Below, one piece after another: positions 10,646-23,667 of a stretch of 64,000 nucleotides of DNA. Origin of the DNA: Rhynchospora pubera (lineage: Eukaryota; Streptophyta; Magnoliopsida; Poales; Cyperaceae); the NCBI GenBank assembly GCA_028095005.1, contig CM051461.1, positions 175,095,144 through 175,159,143 on the forward strand, read 5' to 3'. Each line of letters opens with the position of its first letter. The stretch's first letter is position 1. The position numbers and the translations under genes were made by a program. The notes below the pieces were generated by a model. The model was not told the origin of the DNA, searched no databases, and worked only from the letters and a program-made list of their open reading frames with translations.

Positions 10646-13407
10646 TATATAATAATATAATATAATATATAATATATAATATAAGAAAATAAAGGACCAA
10701 GGGGTTCGCGCCTTAGTGGCCGAGCAATAGGAGGGAGAGTACAGTATTTTGGATTTTTGAATGAGAAATGAGGTGCAATTCGCCCTTCTTTAATAGTGCA
10801 CAAATTGCATCTTTGCATAACCAAAATTCATAAATGCAAATATTGTATTTTCTTGCTAAATCCCAATTATTGCAAGGGCACCAGGATTGGATTTCAATCA
10901 CCTAAAAATGCTCATGATAATAAGGCAACATATGCCGTGGTCTAGGGGTAAGGAAATTAAGGAGATGATGGCTGGTCTTATGATGTTGCTCTTTGTGTGT
11001 CCGTTGCACACATGCACCAATGCCTTGCCTCGTCATATTTGTATGGTTTACTTTCACATAGGATCCAAGTTGAATTGCAACCAAGGATTTGATTATCAAA
11101 TTTAATACTAAGATATTGTATGAAAATCTTCATGTATGGAAGAGTAACGCATGAAAAAAAAAAAGTAAAGAGGGATCTGCGCCAAGAAAAAAATGAACAT
11201 AAATTTATCATATATATACTATAATTTCTAAATAATCAAACCGTGTAACAAAATATCAGGAATTTAAGGAGACTCGTATTTCATATATAAGATTAAACAA
11301 GTAAATATACAGTGACCTAGTGTCATATCATAAAAATAAATAAATATTCGTGCATTCTATAGCTGTTCTAAATAAGGAGTGTTTGGATTATCTTGTTACC
11401 GATATAAAAGGATCATAAATATAGAGTAATAGGCAACTATGGTTGTATAAATTAATTAGCGAAAGAATGCAAAGCATATATATGGTAATTTAAATCAATA
11501 ATGAATTGCGTATATCTTCAAAATTAATTATTGGGATTCGAACTCTCATGTCATAGCTACGAAAATTTGTTAAATACCACCAACAATTGTTGAGAAAATA
11601 TATTGTTTAATCTACCATCTAGTGTCCTGACTTGTTTGTGTGTAGAGTCGACTCCTTATAGAAATAGCGATAGCGATCCAAACCGTACATCATATTGATC
11701 AATGGTTTATAATGATGTTAACAATTGTGTTCAATCCCTTTTTGTGAAAAATACTGACCTTGCTAAGAGTGCTTTTTATAAGTAGTAGAGATTAAAAGTT
11801 TTATTTTTCCGTATGCCATTTACTTTTCAGTTTAATATATAGTTCGTGAGTAATTATTCAGATTATAATAGCGTGCCTGATTTGTAGCATGTGCATCTCT
11901 ATCTCTAATTCTTAATAAATACACGGATCCAAGAGGTATTACTCGTTAGATCTAGTGTGTATCCACTTATTTGTGTCATTCGATCGATTTGATGTGTGGT
12001 TGGATATTAATTGCTAGATAAAATAACAATATAATTTGGTTTTCCGTCTAATAAAGAAATAAATTAAACACCACATCTATCTATATCCTGATAGTTGTGC
12101 AACATATCTTTATTGTTTAATATTTTTTTGTTTCTTAATTTGCCCACACAGAGGCATCTTTTGCTAGTATGTATATAAGAAGAGTCTTAATTAATAAACC
12201 ATACAGCTGTTACGAATCTTTTATTTCGAATTAATATTCTGTTAAAATGAAAAAGAAGACGGCAATATGTCAACTTGACTAGTGCAGTGATTTGTAACCT
12301 CATATTTTTGTTAGGTCCTTGCTTTCTATCTTGTCTTGGAATATCATCTTTCAATTATACAAATTATCTTCTTTCCATAGTGAAGGGCAACATCAAATTA
12401 GTTTGTAGATGGTGGACAGGTTGAATTAATTTGCTGTAAATATATAGGTATGCAGATATATGGTTTAATAGGGATAGTGACAAGATTTTCATGAGAGAAG
12501 ACATAATACTATTATTGAATAAGTTGGCACTTGTGGTTTAATAGGGAAGCTATATTGCGAGTTTGCGACATTTCATTTCAGCTTGTCCCTGATGGGGCAG
12601 CATCAAAATTAGACTGTAAATTTTAGTCAGGTTGAATTAAATTCTTGCCAAAACATTTTTTCTCTCACATGGATGGTGACGAGATTATCATGGTAGAAGA
12701 AATAATACCATTATTGACTATGTTGCCACTTACGGTTCAATAGAGCAGCCATAACGTGACAGTTCTTATCATTTTGCCCTTGACCCAATATCACATTTTC
12801 ATTCCTAGACGCCTAAAACAAATGATATGAGCAAAACTATGTGTAGGAATTAAGTTGTATCCACGTGGCAAGTTTCACCCACATATCAATCAGATAATTC
12901 ATCCACCAGCCAATTCATCACGCCCACGTCATAATTAATTTATTTTTTTTAAAGATAAATTGGAGGTCTAAGCCACCCAACTTATTTTTAAATTAAATGT
13001 CATAATTAGTTTATTAATTACAATTTTATAATTATTGAACTGATCTCCTTAATTAGTTGTTGAGTACTCTCAACAGTAATAGCTTTCCATACTGAATTTC
13101 TGCCCCCTAACTGCATGTTTTATTCTTATATCAATACAATGAAAAGAGAAGCCATGAGCTCTTAAATTGGTGGTGAAACTAATAGATTCTAATGTTTAAT
13201 TATGTGATTAAGATTTTATATTTCGGGCATCAAGATTGGATGTTTTGACGTTTATATTTACATAAATTGGTGTTCACAATTACACAAACTTTTAATTACT
13301 ACTCATGTGATTGGTATTTTTGAACATCATGATCTGAATTACCATATCTAGTTGACTCCTTTCTCGTTGGTTTTTCATTTATTATTTTATTAAAATAAGA
13401 AATGATA

Positions 13408-13683
13408 ACTGTCATCTGCAGTTTTGTCATCTCTGCCATCGCTAAATATAAAGTGAACATATACGACAAACAAGATGAACATATAGATGATCTAAGTGAT
13501 CACTTACAAACAAATAAGTATTATCATCACTTGTTCAGAATTTTACATACATATTCAACTTATTTTTATTGAGCTTATTTGTCTGCATGTGTTTACTTAG
13601 ATTGTCCATATGTTCACCTTATTTGTTGTATATGTTCACTTTATATTTAACGATGGCAGGATGACAAAATTGCAGATGACAGT
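13408..13683. mobile_element. Foldback element family B, complete, copy 1
   Basis: The 276-bp element has ends ACTGTCATCTGCAGTTTTGT and ACAAAATTGCAGATGACAGT, which are inverted repeats, and inner arms with AAAGTGAACATATA and TATATGTTCACTTT. It is non-coding. Confidence 0.85.
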
Positions 13684-14799
13684 AATCAATTTCCGTATGA
13701 AATTCAGCTTCTAATTTTGCCCATTGGGCTTTAGACGTACCGAAAAGCCCACTACAATTATCTTTTTCTAAAGACAGTTTGTGGGTCCACGAGACAGTCT
13801 TATACTGTTATACAACAGTTCATACTCGGTGCAGTAATTTTGAAGAAAATTGATTATCGTGATCGATGGTTTTACCATCGCGCGCGCCATCACTAGGGGA
13901 GTGCCTCACGGATGGTCCCATATCCACCGTATTTATTTCGTATCTAAATATTAAGTTTGATAAGTACAAATATTCCGTTATTTAAGTATAAATATAAATA
14001 TTTAGTTAGTTGATTAAAAAAATATAAATGTCATAAATAAAAATGTTCATTTTATTAAGTATAAATGTGTAGTTTAGTAAGTACAAATGTCATGTTAATT
14101 GAGTATAAATTTTTAGTCGGTTGGAATAAAAAATATCAATGTTATAAGACAAAAATATTATTACTAAACCAAGCGAAGGGGTCACGAATCGACAAAAAAC
14201 ACACGAAAAAATTAGAAGGGGTCATGAACCGGGTTAGTTCAAATTAATTTTTTTTCGATTCTACACCTGACGTACCTCTCTCCTAGACTGACGTGTAATA
14301 CTATATAATTAATAAAATTATTAGTTGATACATTTAACTGAGCACCACTGATTATTAAAATGAACACATTTGATTATTAAACTGAACATTTGTAACAGAC
14401 ACCTTCTAGTCACGCGAGACTCATGCGTAGGTGCCTTCTCTTCAGCGATTTTTCTATTGATTGCACTTATCATTTTCTGAATTTTGTATAGTGTTGTCTT
14501 GGGAACCAATCATATAGACTCCGTTTGTTTGTGTAGTAAGAGACTATATAACTAGTTATGCAGCTTTTATGTAACCAAACACCTTATGTGTAAGATGCCT
14601 TTAGGTGCGCTAACTTATTACACCTCTTCAGGTTGCATCTAGAAGGTTAGAATGATGAAGGTAGTGATTGGGTGGGGTTAAAACTAGTCTAAGGTTAGCG
14701 AATATTGTTTGATATAGTATTTTTTAAGTTAGTGATTTTTTTTTCTATCATGAATATTAAATATTATCACTGATTAAAGTAATAATGATTATCATTAAT

Positions 14800-15180
14800 A
14801 TTATATTATAATTATTAGTGATATGATTATAATAATCAACAAATTATTTATGAAAAGAATCATAAAAATATAAATTTTAATAAATTATTAATTATCAAAG
14901 CGATTAATTATAATAAATCATGAAATAAATAATAATTATTATAATTATTTATATTATCATATCATGGTTAATGCAATAATTATTATAATTAATACTTTCA
15001 TTATGATTTTTAGTGCTATCATTATAATAAATAACTAATACTTTATATTTATTATAAACATCATAAAAATATAAATTATTAATTATCAAAGTGATTAATT
15101 ACAATAAATCACGAAACGAATTATTTTTTATTGTTGATTATAATTAACGTCATTATTATAATTATTATTATTTAACAATG
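14800..15180. repeat. AT-rich block with internal direct repeats
   Basis: Two related segments share ATAAATTATTAATTATCAAAG followed by GATTAATTA.AATAAATCA, about 190 bp apart. G+C is very low and there is no coding potential. It is present in both copies (59212-59592). Confidence 0.6.
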
Positions 15181-15607
15181 CATTGCATATTTTTCATTCC
15201 TTTCATGACCGTGGAATCCAATGCGTCCTATTATCCCATATTCCCATTGCATTTCTTTTATATTATTTTATTCAATCATAATACATCCATCGTATTTTTC
15301 ATATTATTTTATTCAATCACATGGGAAGATTTCGCTAACTCACCAATTGCACGAGTTAGAAAGTTAACAAGAGGGTAAAGAGTAACCTAACTAATACTGA
15401 GTCGTGTGGGCTCATTTGGTGGTGTCAAGTTTGATTACATTTTTGAGTCAACGAGCTAACTTACATGTCTTATATCGCCAAATAACTTTGGGGTCAACGG
15501 GATTAACACTACCTTCCTAACTTGGCCATATATTTAAGTTTTTCTCAAACACAAAAAAAAAAATTATATCGTATATGAAGAGATAAATCTTGAGAAGAAA
15601 CTTTTAA

Positions 15608-15838
15608 AATTTAAAATTCCATATTCCATATTTCAAATTTCAAAATTTTAAATTCAAAATTTAAATTTCAAAATTTCAAATTTCAAATTTAAATTTTAAA
15701 ATTTCAAACTTTGAAAAATTGAAATTTTAAAATTTTAAAATTTAAAATTTAAAATTTTGTAATTTCAAATTTCAATTTTTCAAAGTTTGAAATTTTAAAA
15801 TTTCAAATTTTGAAAATATCAATATTTAAAATTTTTTA
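15608..15838. repeat. AAATTTC-rich palindromic block, copy 1
   Basis: The stretch is built from AAATTT, AATTTC and GAAATT units. It has opposing arms: CAAACTTTGAAAAATTGAAA on the left and TTTCAATTTTTCAAAGTTTG on the right, so it can fold into a long hairpin. The copy 2 equivalent is 60020-60250. Confidence 0.85.
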
Positions 15839-16288
15839 ATTCTAAAATGTCTAGATTAAAATGAATGTTATAATTGAATGCATTTACTTTGATGACTAAC
15901 TTTTAACCTATCATGCCAAATAATAATTACTAACTTTAAATTAATACTAACTTTTATTAACTTTACCTTCAAACACTAATTCTAAAATGATAACTTTAAC
16001 CCTTGATTCCACTAAATTTTGATGTTGTCAAACGATTCCAAATAAGTAAGCTAACCTCAAGGGCAGACTAACCATGCTTCTACCAAACGCACCAAGTCCC
16101 TAACCTTCACAATTGAAATCAACTCACCACTCTTCTCGTTGAAAATTAGATCGTACAGGCTAACGACCCCACATATCATCATAGTAATGCAACTACAGAA
16201 GATCAAAGCAAAACAAAAACCCTAAAAATCGCAGTTGGGGCTTCTCTTTCCTCTTGCCGCCAGTTCTCGTCACCGCTCGAAGATCGTT

Positions 16289-17378
16289 ATGGGTGGCCGC
16301 AAGCTTGAATTAGAAACCCAGTTCGACGACAAAATGGAGAAGAGAGAGAAGAAGCATAAGAAAAAGAATCGGTCGGAAGAGGCTCCGAATGGAGAGGTGG
16401 TAGAGGTGATCAAAATGGAGAAGAAAGAGAAGAAGGAAAAGAAGAAGAAGAAGAAGGAGAAGAAGAGAAGTATTGAGGAGTCAGAACTGGAACCATCTTC
16501 TGCTAATGGTAATTTTACTTGATTTTTTCACGACTCATGAAAGGAATTATTGTTTCTAGTTTAGTTTAGGGGAAAGTGTGACTTTAGCTTATTCATTGTT
16601 TTAATCTTATTGCTCCAACATCAGTCAAAAACTCAAAATGTGATATGAGGCATTAATCATTTACAGTTGGGTACAAAATAACAACACTGTTCCACAAGTT
16701 TGTATAGGATTGTTTTCTTTGACAAATCTCTTCTCTTTTGTGATCTATAAATCAACTCTATTAGACAAATTGGTAATTACAAATACATTTTGATATGAGT
16801 ATACTTTGAATAATGAATTATTCTTTTACTTGAGCAATTGTTTTTCTACTGTGTTATCTAATTAAATTAATGTGAATATCCAGAAGATGAGTGTAGCTGA
16901 GATGCGTATGTTGAGGTGGATCTGCGGTCACACGAGGAAAGATCGGATTAGAAATGATGACATACGAGATATGGTTGGGGTCGCACCAATAGAGGAGAAG
17001 TTGATCCAACATCGTTTGAGATGGTTTGGACATATCCAACGCAGACCTCCAGAGGCACCGGTACGTATCGGAATTCTTAATCATTTCGAGAACACCCGGA
17101 GGGGGAGAGGGAGACCAAGATTGACATGGGAAGAAGCGGTGAAAAGAGACCTTAAAGAATGGAACGTCTCCAAGGAGTTGGCGATCGATAGGAGCGCTTG
17201 GAAGTTAGCAATTCATGTACCGGAGCCATGACGTAGGAACTTAGGGGTAGGAGCGATGCCATAGGTTTGTAGGTCCCTCTATTAGGTCACGGTCGAGGTC
17301 TAGATTTCTACTATTACTATTAGAGGTATTATTATTAGTATGGCTAGTCTTACTATTAGTATTTTTATGTTTTGTTTT

Positions 17379-17414
<36 letters not shown>

Positions 17415-20400
17415 TTCTTGTTCTTGTTCTTGGATGTGTTCTCTTGTTGGGTTTCTTTCTAGCCTACCCCAACTTGTTTGGGACAAAAGGCTTAGTTGTT
17501 GTTGTTGTTGTTGTTGTTTTAACTGAGAATGGACGTTACCTGCAAATTAGAGCAAAAATCATTGTGAATAACTGCATACCGTTGATAAATATGTTCAAAT
17601 TATTGTTCTGTGCAAATTCAAAAGAGTAGCGGGTCAATTTTGTTTCTTTGAAAAGACATGGTGGATACCTTTGATAAATATGTTTTAAAATATTGTTCTA
17701 TCATGCAAATACACATGAGCATTGGGTGATTTTTTTTCATTGAAAACTTGAAATGTCTGTTGCCTTGCTGGTCAGTAGCCTTTATTATTGTTCCCTGAGA
17801 AAACAGATCTAACATTGAGTAGGTAGCGAAGAGAAGAAAAAGAGAAAGATAGAAGAAACTAAAGAAAAAGGAGAAGAAGAAGAAGAAGACTCCAAGACTG
17901 TTACAGTATCAGGGGAAAACACTACCGATAAGAAATACGCCCCTTTGACTTCTTTTGAACAGTCAAATCTTCCAGAAAACGTGCTTCAGTGCTGTCAAAA
18001 TTTCAAAAAACCATCACCAATTCAATCTCATGCATGGCCATTTTTGTTGAACGGCCGAGATTTCATCGGAATTGCTGCCACTGGATCTGGTAAGGAATCT
18101 GTTTTCTTGGTTGATGTTCTAAAAATTAATGAAATCAACAACTTATGCAGCTAAATTTTTCTTAGGAAAAACAATTGCATTTGGTGTACCGGCATTGATG
18201 CATATATTGAATAAGAAAAAACAGTCAAAGAAAGCAGTTCCAAGGTGCCTTGTTCTCTCTCCAACAAGAGAGCTTGCTCAGCAGGTAACATTGCATTTAC
18301 ATTTTTGCTCTTCTATAGTTTTGCCTAAATTGTTTACTATATATTACCTCTAATGACAGATATCAGATGTATTGAGTGAAGCAGGGTCAGCATGTGGTGT
18401 AAAAACAGTCTGCTTGTATGGCGGCACCTCCAAAGGACCTCAGATTTCTGCTCTCAAGTCTGGAGTGGTTTGTTGCGTTTTTACTTTCTATTCATTATTG
18501 TTTATTTATTTGTTTTGGTACCTCCTTTTATTCAAGTAGGTGGATCTTGGGGACAAATTATTGATTGTTTGTATTTTTATTTATTTTTTTAGTTACTAAT
18601 GATCTCTTTGTTTTGTGTATGTAGGACGTTGTTATAGGGACGCCAGGTAGAATGAAAGATCTGATTGAAATGGGTGTGTGCTCTCTTAAGGAGGTTTCAT
18701 TTGTGGTAAGCTTTCTAGTTCTCATGTTATGACTAAATTAGAGTGTCTTGTTGTAATGAATTATATGAATGGTCCTCACTTGTATAGTTGTATTACATAG
18801 TTCCTGCTTTGGTCCCTGAAGTTCACAATTGTTGTTGTTGTACTGAAGCATTAAATATTCCATGTTTTACCAATTTGGTCCTTGCTATCCTTTGTCAAAA
18901 ATTGACTTGAGGTGTAGCTACTACCAACCTTAAATGAGGTTTTGTTATTGAAAAATATACCATAATAGTAAAGTGACTTACTTGTAACTAGCTTTGATCA
19001 TTTTTATTTTCTAATTCTGTAAATAAAAATATTGGTGAGGAGTGAGGACCTTATTTGTAGTATTAAGGAACAAAAACTGGAAGTTAGAAACTTGAGGCCA
19101 AAAGAGCTGAATGCTCTTAGGGACACTTGATGCAATTTATTTTGTATTTTTCATCATTTTCTTTCATCATATTTGTTTATCTAGGTTCTGGATGAAGCTG
19201 ATCGAATGCTTGATTTGGGTTTTGAACCAGAAGTGCGTGCCATTTTAAGCCAAACTTGCTCAGGTTTGTGAACCTTTACCATTAACTGGATATAACACTC
19301 TAGTACTGCTTTTGAAATCCTTATTATATGTTTTATGTACATAGATGCTGACTAACACATGTTTGAATTGCTTCTTTGTTATGATGCAGTGAGACAGATG
19401 GTAATGTTTAGTGCAACATGGCCTCTCGCGGTTCATCAGCTGGCCCAAGAATTCATGGATCCTAACCCTGTCAAGGTACCCAATGCCTCTATCTACTCTT
19501 CTTTATTTGTTGACTTGAAAAAGGCTCACAAGTACACCTTAGGAATGTCATTGAATAGTATTTTGAATCGTGAATTGCTGTGTTTGGGTATAATCAAATT
19601 GAAGTACAACAAACAGCTTCAACATGATCTAAATAATTTTCACTTACAAAATCACAATAATACTATAATTTTCACTTCCGAATGTCATTGAATAGTATTT
19701 TGAATTGTGAATTGATGTGTTTGGGTATAATCAAATTGAAGTGCAACAAGCAGCTTCAACATGATCTAAATAATAATTTTCATTTAGAAAATCACAACAA
19801 TACCATAATTAATCTTGTTTACACGTTATAATAGTAAGAAATTCTCAATTTGAGCTTGAGATATGGGTTGAACTGCCATCATAGACCTGTAATTGAATAC
19901 ACAATTCAATGAATAATTCGGTAATAATCTGTTGTAGTTTTTAAGGATATAAATAATTAAATAAATAATGGTACAGTTCAATGCACTAAATACATGGCTA
20001 TGATATTGAATCTCAAGTTCCTAGTTATTTACATAAAATATTTTAGTTTTTACAGTAGTTAATTTGTAATACACTGACAACATCACTATTTCATATTTTT
20101 TTGGTAAATAATTCGAAATGAAATTTGGTTAATGATCTCTTGAATGTTGTTCATTGATGCACTAACAAGCCAAACTAATCAAGGCCTGACAAGGCCTGTA
20201 GTACTTTGCATTTGGTTCAATGAGGTTCGTTCCATTTTCTTTTTTTTTTTCCCAATTTTTTGGTTCAACTGACCCCATAAGCTAGGAAGTTTAGTCAAGC
20301 CATTGTAACACCTGTTAGTGATGGTACAGTAATTATATGGCATACTGGTCCTCCTGAGGGGCTAACTGATGACGTACCAGTATCCTCTGCTGACCTTAAA

Positions 20401-22101
20401 AGGTTAGCAGAGTGCTAACCTTCGATCCAAACCGTCCGATCTAATTTTGACGGGCCGCACGAATCTTGATGGGCCTGGTATTAATCACGGGGCACCCATC
20501 ATTGATCGGACGGTTCAAATCATAGGTGTGGACTCTTAAGGTCGGCGGAGGATGCGATTCCAACTGATGACATGACCCCATTTTGATACTGATGGGGCGT
20601 TTTGATAATTGGTTGCCATGTCATCTCTTTAATGGGAGAAGGGGGCTTGATTGATTGAATCAAGTGTTAATGCATGATAATTTGGGGGTTGAATTTACCC
20701 AAAAGAAGTTCAAGTGCACAGATCCTGCTAACTATATAGCTTATTAAAATGGATTTAAGTTCAAATGGTTCTTAATAAAGTTGGTTTCCATTTTTCAAAT
20801 TTTAGTTACTGCAAGCACTGGAGTTTACTGTTATGTTTCAATCAACAAGTATGATTTATTAAGCTTTATTTTTAACATTTTTTAAGGTGGTAATTGGCTC
20901 TGAAGATTTATCTGCAAACCATGACGTGATGCAAATAGTAGAGGTTTTGGATGATAGGTCTCGGGATGATCGCCTATTTGCCTTACTCGAGAAGTACCAC
21001 CAATCCAAAAGGTTGGTAGGTTGAATGTTTTGGTTTGTACGATGATCTACTATAATGTAGCTAACCCTAATGGCTGCTTTTAAAATTTATAAATGAACAG
21101 AAATAGGGTATTGGTGTTTGTGCTTTACAAAAAGGAAGCTGCTCGGGTAGAGTCGATGCTTCAGAGAAAGTATGCCTTACTGTTTAAATTTGTTCTCTTG
21201 CCTCCTCACTACTATCTTTCTGCTTCAAAAACTAATGATGCTGTCTTGGGGTTATTAGGGGATGGAAGGCAGTTTCGGTACATGGAGACAAAGCCCAGCA
21301 TGACCGGACTAAAGCTTTATCTCTTTTCAAGGACGGAACATGCCCTTTGATGGTATCTCTTCTCTCTCTACTTATTTATTTTTTTCAAAAAGAAAACAAT
21401 GGGATTTGATAGTCTTTACTAGGTTTTGTATTCCATCCTTCATTTTTGATCCCTTCGTAGACAAAGCAAGATAACAGTAAAATGGGAATTATGTGACAGA
21501 TAGCAACAGATGTGGCTGCTAGAGGGTTGGATATACCAGATGTTGAGGTAGTAATAAACTACAGCTTTCCACTGACGACAGAAGATTATGTGCATAGAAT
21601 AGGTAGAACAGGTCGTGCTGGTAAGAAAGGTGTTGCCCATACCTTCTTCACCCAAGCTAATAAGGTACCTATTGTTATTGTTGGCTGATTCTCCTCTTTG
21701 TTGTTTTTTTGTTAGGCTTGGTTGATTGTGAGGTTTCTGCACAATCTGATCGGTACTTGTATAGATTTTCATTGTTGTTTCTCGTGTAATAGGCACTTGC
21801 TGGTGAGCTTGTGAATGTACTAAGAGAAGCTGGACAAGTTGTTCCTGCATCCCTCATGAAATTTGGCACTCATGTCAAGAAGAAGGTTTTTTCTGTTCAT
21901 TCTTGAATGTTTTTGCTCGTGTCGTGATTTATTCTTATACAATTTGTTTGGTTGATTTGATCTTTTACTTTTTCTGGTTTTATTCTAAATTTAACTTTTC
22001 ATATGCAGGAATCAAAACTATATGGAGCCCATTTCAAGGAAATAACAGCAGATGCCCCTAAATCCACCAAGATCACTTTCAATGATTCAGATGAAGATTA
22101 A
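16289..22101 (+). CDS. RH5: DEAD-box ATP-dependent RNA helicase 5-like, complete (copy 1)
   Basis: Thirteen exons give 532 aa with consistent phases: 16289-16508, 17823-18089, 18166-18284, 18360-18467, 18625-18705, 19185-19263, 19390-19475, 20887-21011, 21101-21169, 21259-21352, 21500-21664, 21793-21885 and 22009-22101. The N-terminal ~110 residues are Lys/Glu-rich and low in complexity, as in nucleolar helicases. The helicase core follows: PSPIQ (Q-motif region), ATGSGKT (Walker A), PTRELA, GG, TPGR, VLDEADRML (DEAD), FSAT, then VLVFVLY, TDVAARGLD and HRIGRTGRAGKKG in the second RecA domain. The C-terminus is short and acidic (NDSDED). Arabidopsis RH5 is about 537 aa, from memory. It is an RNA-dependent ATPase, probably acting in ribosome biogenesis. 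A LINE fragment sits in intron 1, a foldback MITE and a 137-bp tandem repeat in intron 7. The start is the ATG of MGGRK; no other in-frame ATG lies closer upstream. Confidence 0.94.
16881..17512 (+). mobile_element. 5'-truncated LINE (RTE-like tail) in RH5 intron 1, copy 1 only
   Basis: The insert of about 632 bp opens inside the last part of a LINE ORF2: residues read EMRMLRWICGHTRKDRIRND, then HRLRWFGHIQRRP, GRGRPRLTWEEAVKRDL, ending in a stop near 17229. A 3' UTR follows with a run of about 30 T (17381-17413), the phrase CCTACCCCAACTTGTTTGGG, common at the ends of plant LINEs, and a (GTT)n tail, as in RTE-type elements. Copy 2 has the empty site. The insertion replaced 20 bp (61293-61312) and made no target duplication. 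Orientation matches the host gene. Confidence 0.9.
19543..19810. repeat. 137-bp tandem repeat in RH5 intron 7, copy 1
   Basis: The unit beginning GAATGTCATTGAATAGTATT occurs at 19543-19679 and again, slightly diverged, from 19680 to about 19810. It is present in copy 2 at 63342-63609 with the same differences between units, so it predates the large duplication. Confidence 0.9.
20375..20562. mobile_element. Foldback MITE in RH5 intron 7
   Basis: The left arm TATCCTCTGCTGACCTTAA pairs with the right arm TTAAGGTCGGCGGAGGATG. Inner arms pair too (GATCCAAACCGTCCGATC with GATCGGACGGTTC). It is more G+C-rich than its surroundings. Exact ends and target duplication are unclear. Copy 2 would carry it beyond the window. 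Confidence 0.65.
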
Positions 22102-23667
22102 TTGATGGTTGCATTGAAATTTTGTTTCTTTTCTTTTTATTATTTTATATTATTTATTTTCTATTAGGTGTGCGGTGGGTTAGATGCCAAGTTATACAAC
22201 AAATGCGGTTGAATCAAAACATAGAAAGGTTGCCTGGTAATATTTATTGCGAGTTACTACAATTATTAGCTAGTGAATTCAGCCTAAAAACCAGTGTCGA
22301 AAGTTTAATTGAATATTAGAAGTGGGAGACCTTGTATTAAATTGTAATCTCAAAAGGAATGGTATTTATCTTGGTTTATATTGGTCTCCGTCGCAAATTC
22401 TAGCGACTTGGCTAGTTTATAATATGAGATGTCATTTACAGGTTATCTTGTTGCAAGTTTTCTGATATTTTCTATTTGGTTTTCAAATATCACTCAGTTA
22501 ATTGACCGTTCATAAAAAAAAAAAAGTTAATTGACCAATTCTATTTCGGCGCAACTTCTTACATATTATAATATATAACGGATGGGATTAACATGTGGTA
22601 AAAGAATTTTATGATGTGCTTTTAATTAATTTTATGAAATAACGAAGAATCGAATTTGAAAATTCATAAAACGTTTTTCAATGCTGACACCTTTATCCTT
22701 TATTTTTGGAACGAATTGTCTCAATATTTTTAATAACTGGAAAATGAACTGGGTAGATGCGATAATAAAATGTAATTGTAGCTTACCAGCTCAGATTTGG
22801 AAGGTACTAATCCCATCAAGAATATTAAAAAAAAAAATCAAATTTTGGCTGTTATTGATCCAAATGCGTAATAAATTGAGCAAAAAATTGCTATAGTTCA
22901 CTACTAAATCGCAGAACAAAGATTTTTTTTTTCCCGGCATTAAAACGTCACAAAAGAACTTTCTATTGACTATTGAGCTCCATCCCTCATCTGCTTGTGT
23001 AGGATTCTTTTGGCACCAAGCCACAAACTTATTAATACTGAAATGGTAGCTGAGGCAAATCGGCTTTGCTGAAAGAAAATAAGCAAAACCAAACCAAACT
23101 AAGAAAAGATTAAAAAAAAATTATTTGTCTAAAGGCATAATAATTTGACTCGAGTCAAAATTGAAATGAATAATTAACAGCAATGTGTTGGCACTAAGGC
23201 GAGGATAAAAACTATTTTAATCTATTTCTGCCATTTTCTGCTTCAGACAATCAGAAACTAGATTTGAGAACTTTTAGTTCCATCGACTTTGTATAAACAA
23301 AAACATTTTCTTTCATATGTGCATGTACGTTTCAGATTCAACAGCCCGCCGTAAAAAAAAAGCAGTCTAGTCTGAAATAAAAGCAGAAGTCCTCGTACAT
23401 GCCAAGCAGTATTAGAACTAAATAAAACGATACTGAAGGTGGTACTCAAAATCAACTTGAATCGAATAAACTCATGAACTTGTTTTTATTTATTATTTAT
23501 GACTACTTGAATCGAATAAACTTTTTGAACTTATTTTTATTTATTATTATGACATTCAGAAACACAATCAACACCTCCAACAAAAGAAATATCAAACACC
23601 AACACTAGTACCAACCCTCTCCACCATGTGGATGTCATGAAATTACAATATTCAATTTAGTTGGTCC
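22102..23667. other. Intergenic, convergent 3' ends of RH5-like and TTL genes
   Basis: It contains the presumed 3' UTR of RH5 (to roughly 22440) and AT-rich DNA. A short imperfect tandem repeat (GAATCGAATAAACT.. followed by TTTTTATTTATTATT) lies at 23459-23552. I see no gene. Confidence 0.7.

Larger units (their letters stand above)
1890..16288. other. Intergenic region between APRR2-like and RH5-like genes, copy 1
   Basis: This is 14.4 kb without a convincing gene. The two genes diverge from it, so both promoters should lie at its ends. It is AT-rich and holds the hAT element (7646-8924), foldback elements (6764-7169, 8098-8375, 10272-10645, 13408-13683), Tourist-like and similar MITEs (3861-4028, 5633-5812, 8995-9140), GGATAC-rich arrays, an (ATA)n run, and an AAATTT-rich palindromic block. 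The remaining stretches (for example 9160-10180 and 10900-13400) show nothing I recognise. Confidence 0.8.
1..20201. repeat. Large duplication, copy 1 (matches 44419-64000)
   Basis: The whole stretch reappears at 44419-64000 in the same orientation and order. The offset is +44418 up to the G-tract near 2274, +44409/44410 to about 8520, +44412 to 16880, and +43799 after the LINE at 16881-17512. Single-base differences I saw are 6949 G/51359 C, 14119 G/58531 A, 14429 A/58841 G, 15553 A/59965 C and 16240 G/60652 A. Homopolymers differ at about 2253 (22 against 13 G), 2938 (A-run) and 8522 (T-run). All coding exons seen in both copies translate identically. The match reaches both window edges, so the true ends are not visible. 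The comparison was by eye and may miss a few differences. Confidence 0.97.

Noticed and set aside
10690..10960. tRNA-like words (GTGGCCGAG, GTGGTCTAGGGGTAAG)
   Set aside because: No acceptor or T arm can be paired around either; probably chance or very old fragments.
16872..17231. The LINE-derived frame as an exon of the RH5 gene
   Set aside because: It is absent from copy 2, shows LINE reverse-transcriptase C-terminal sequence, and lies within intron 1.
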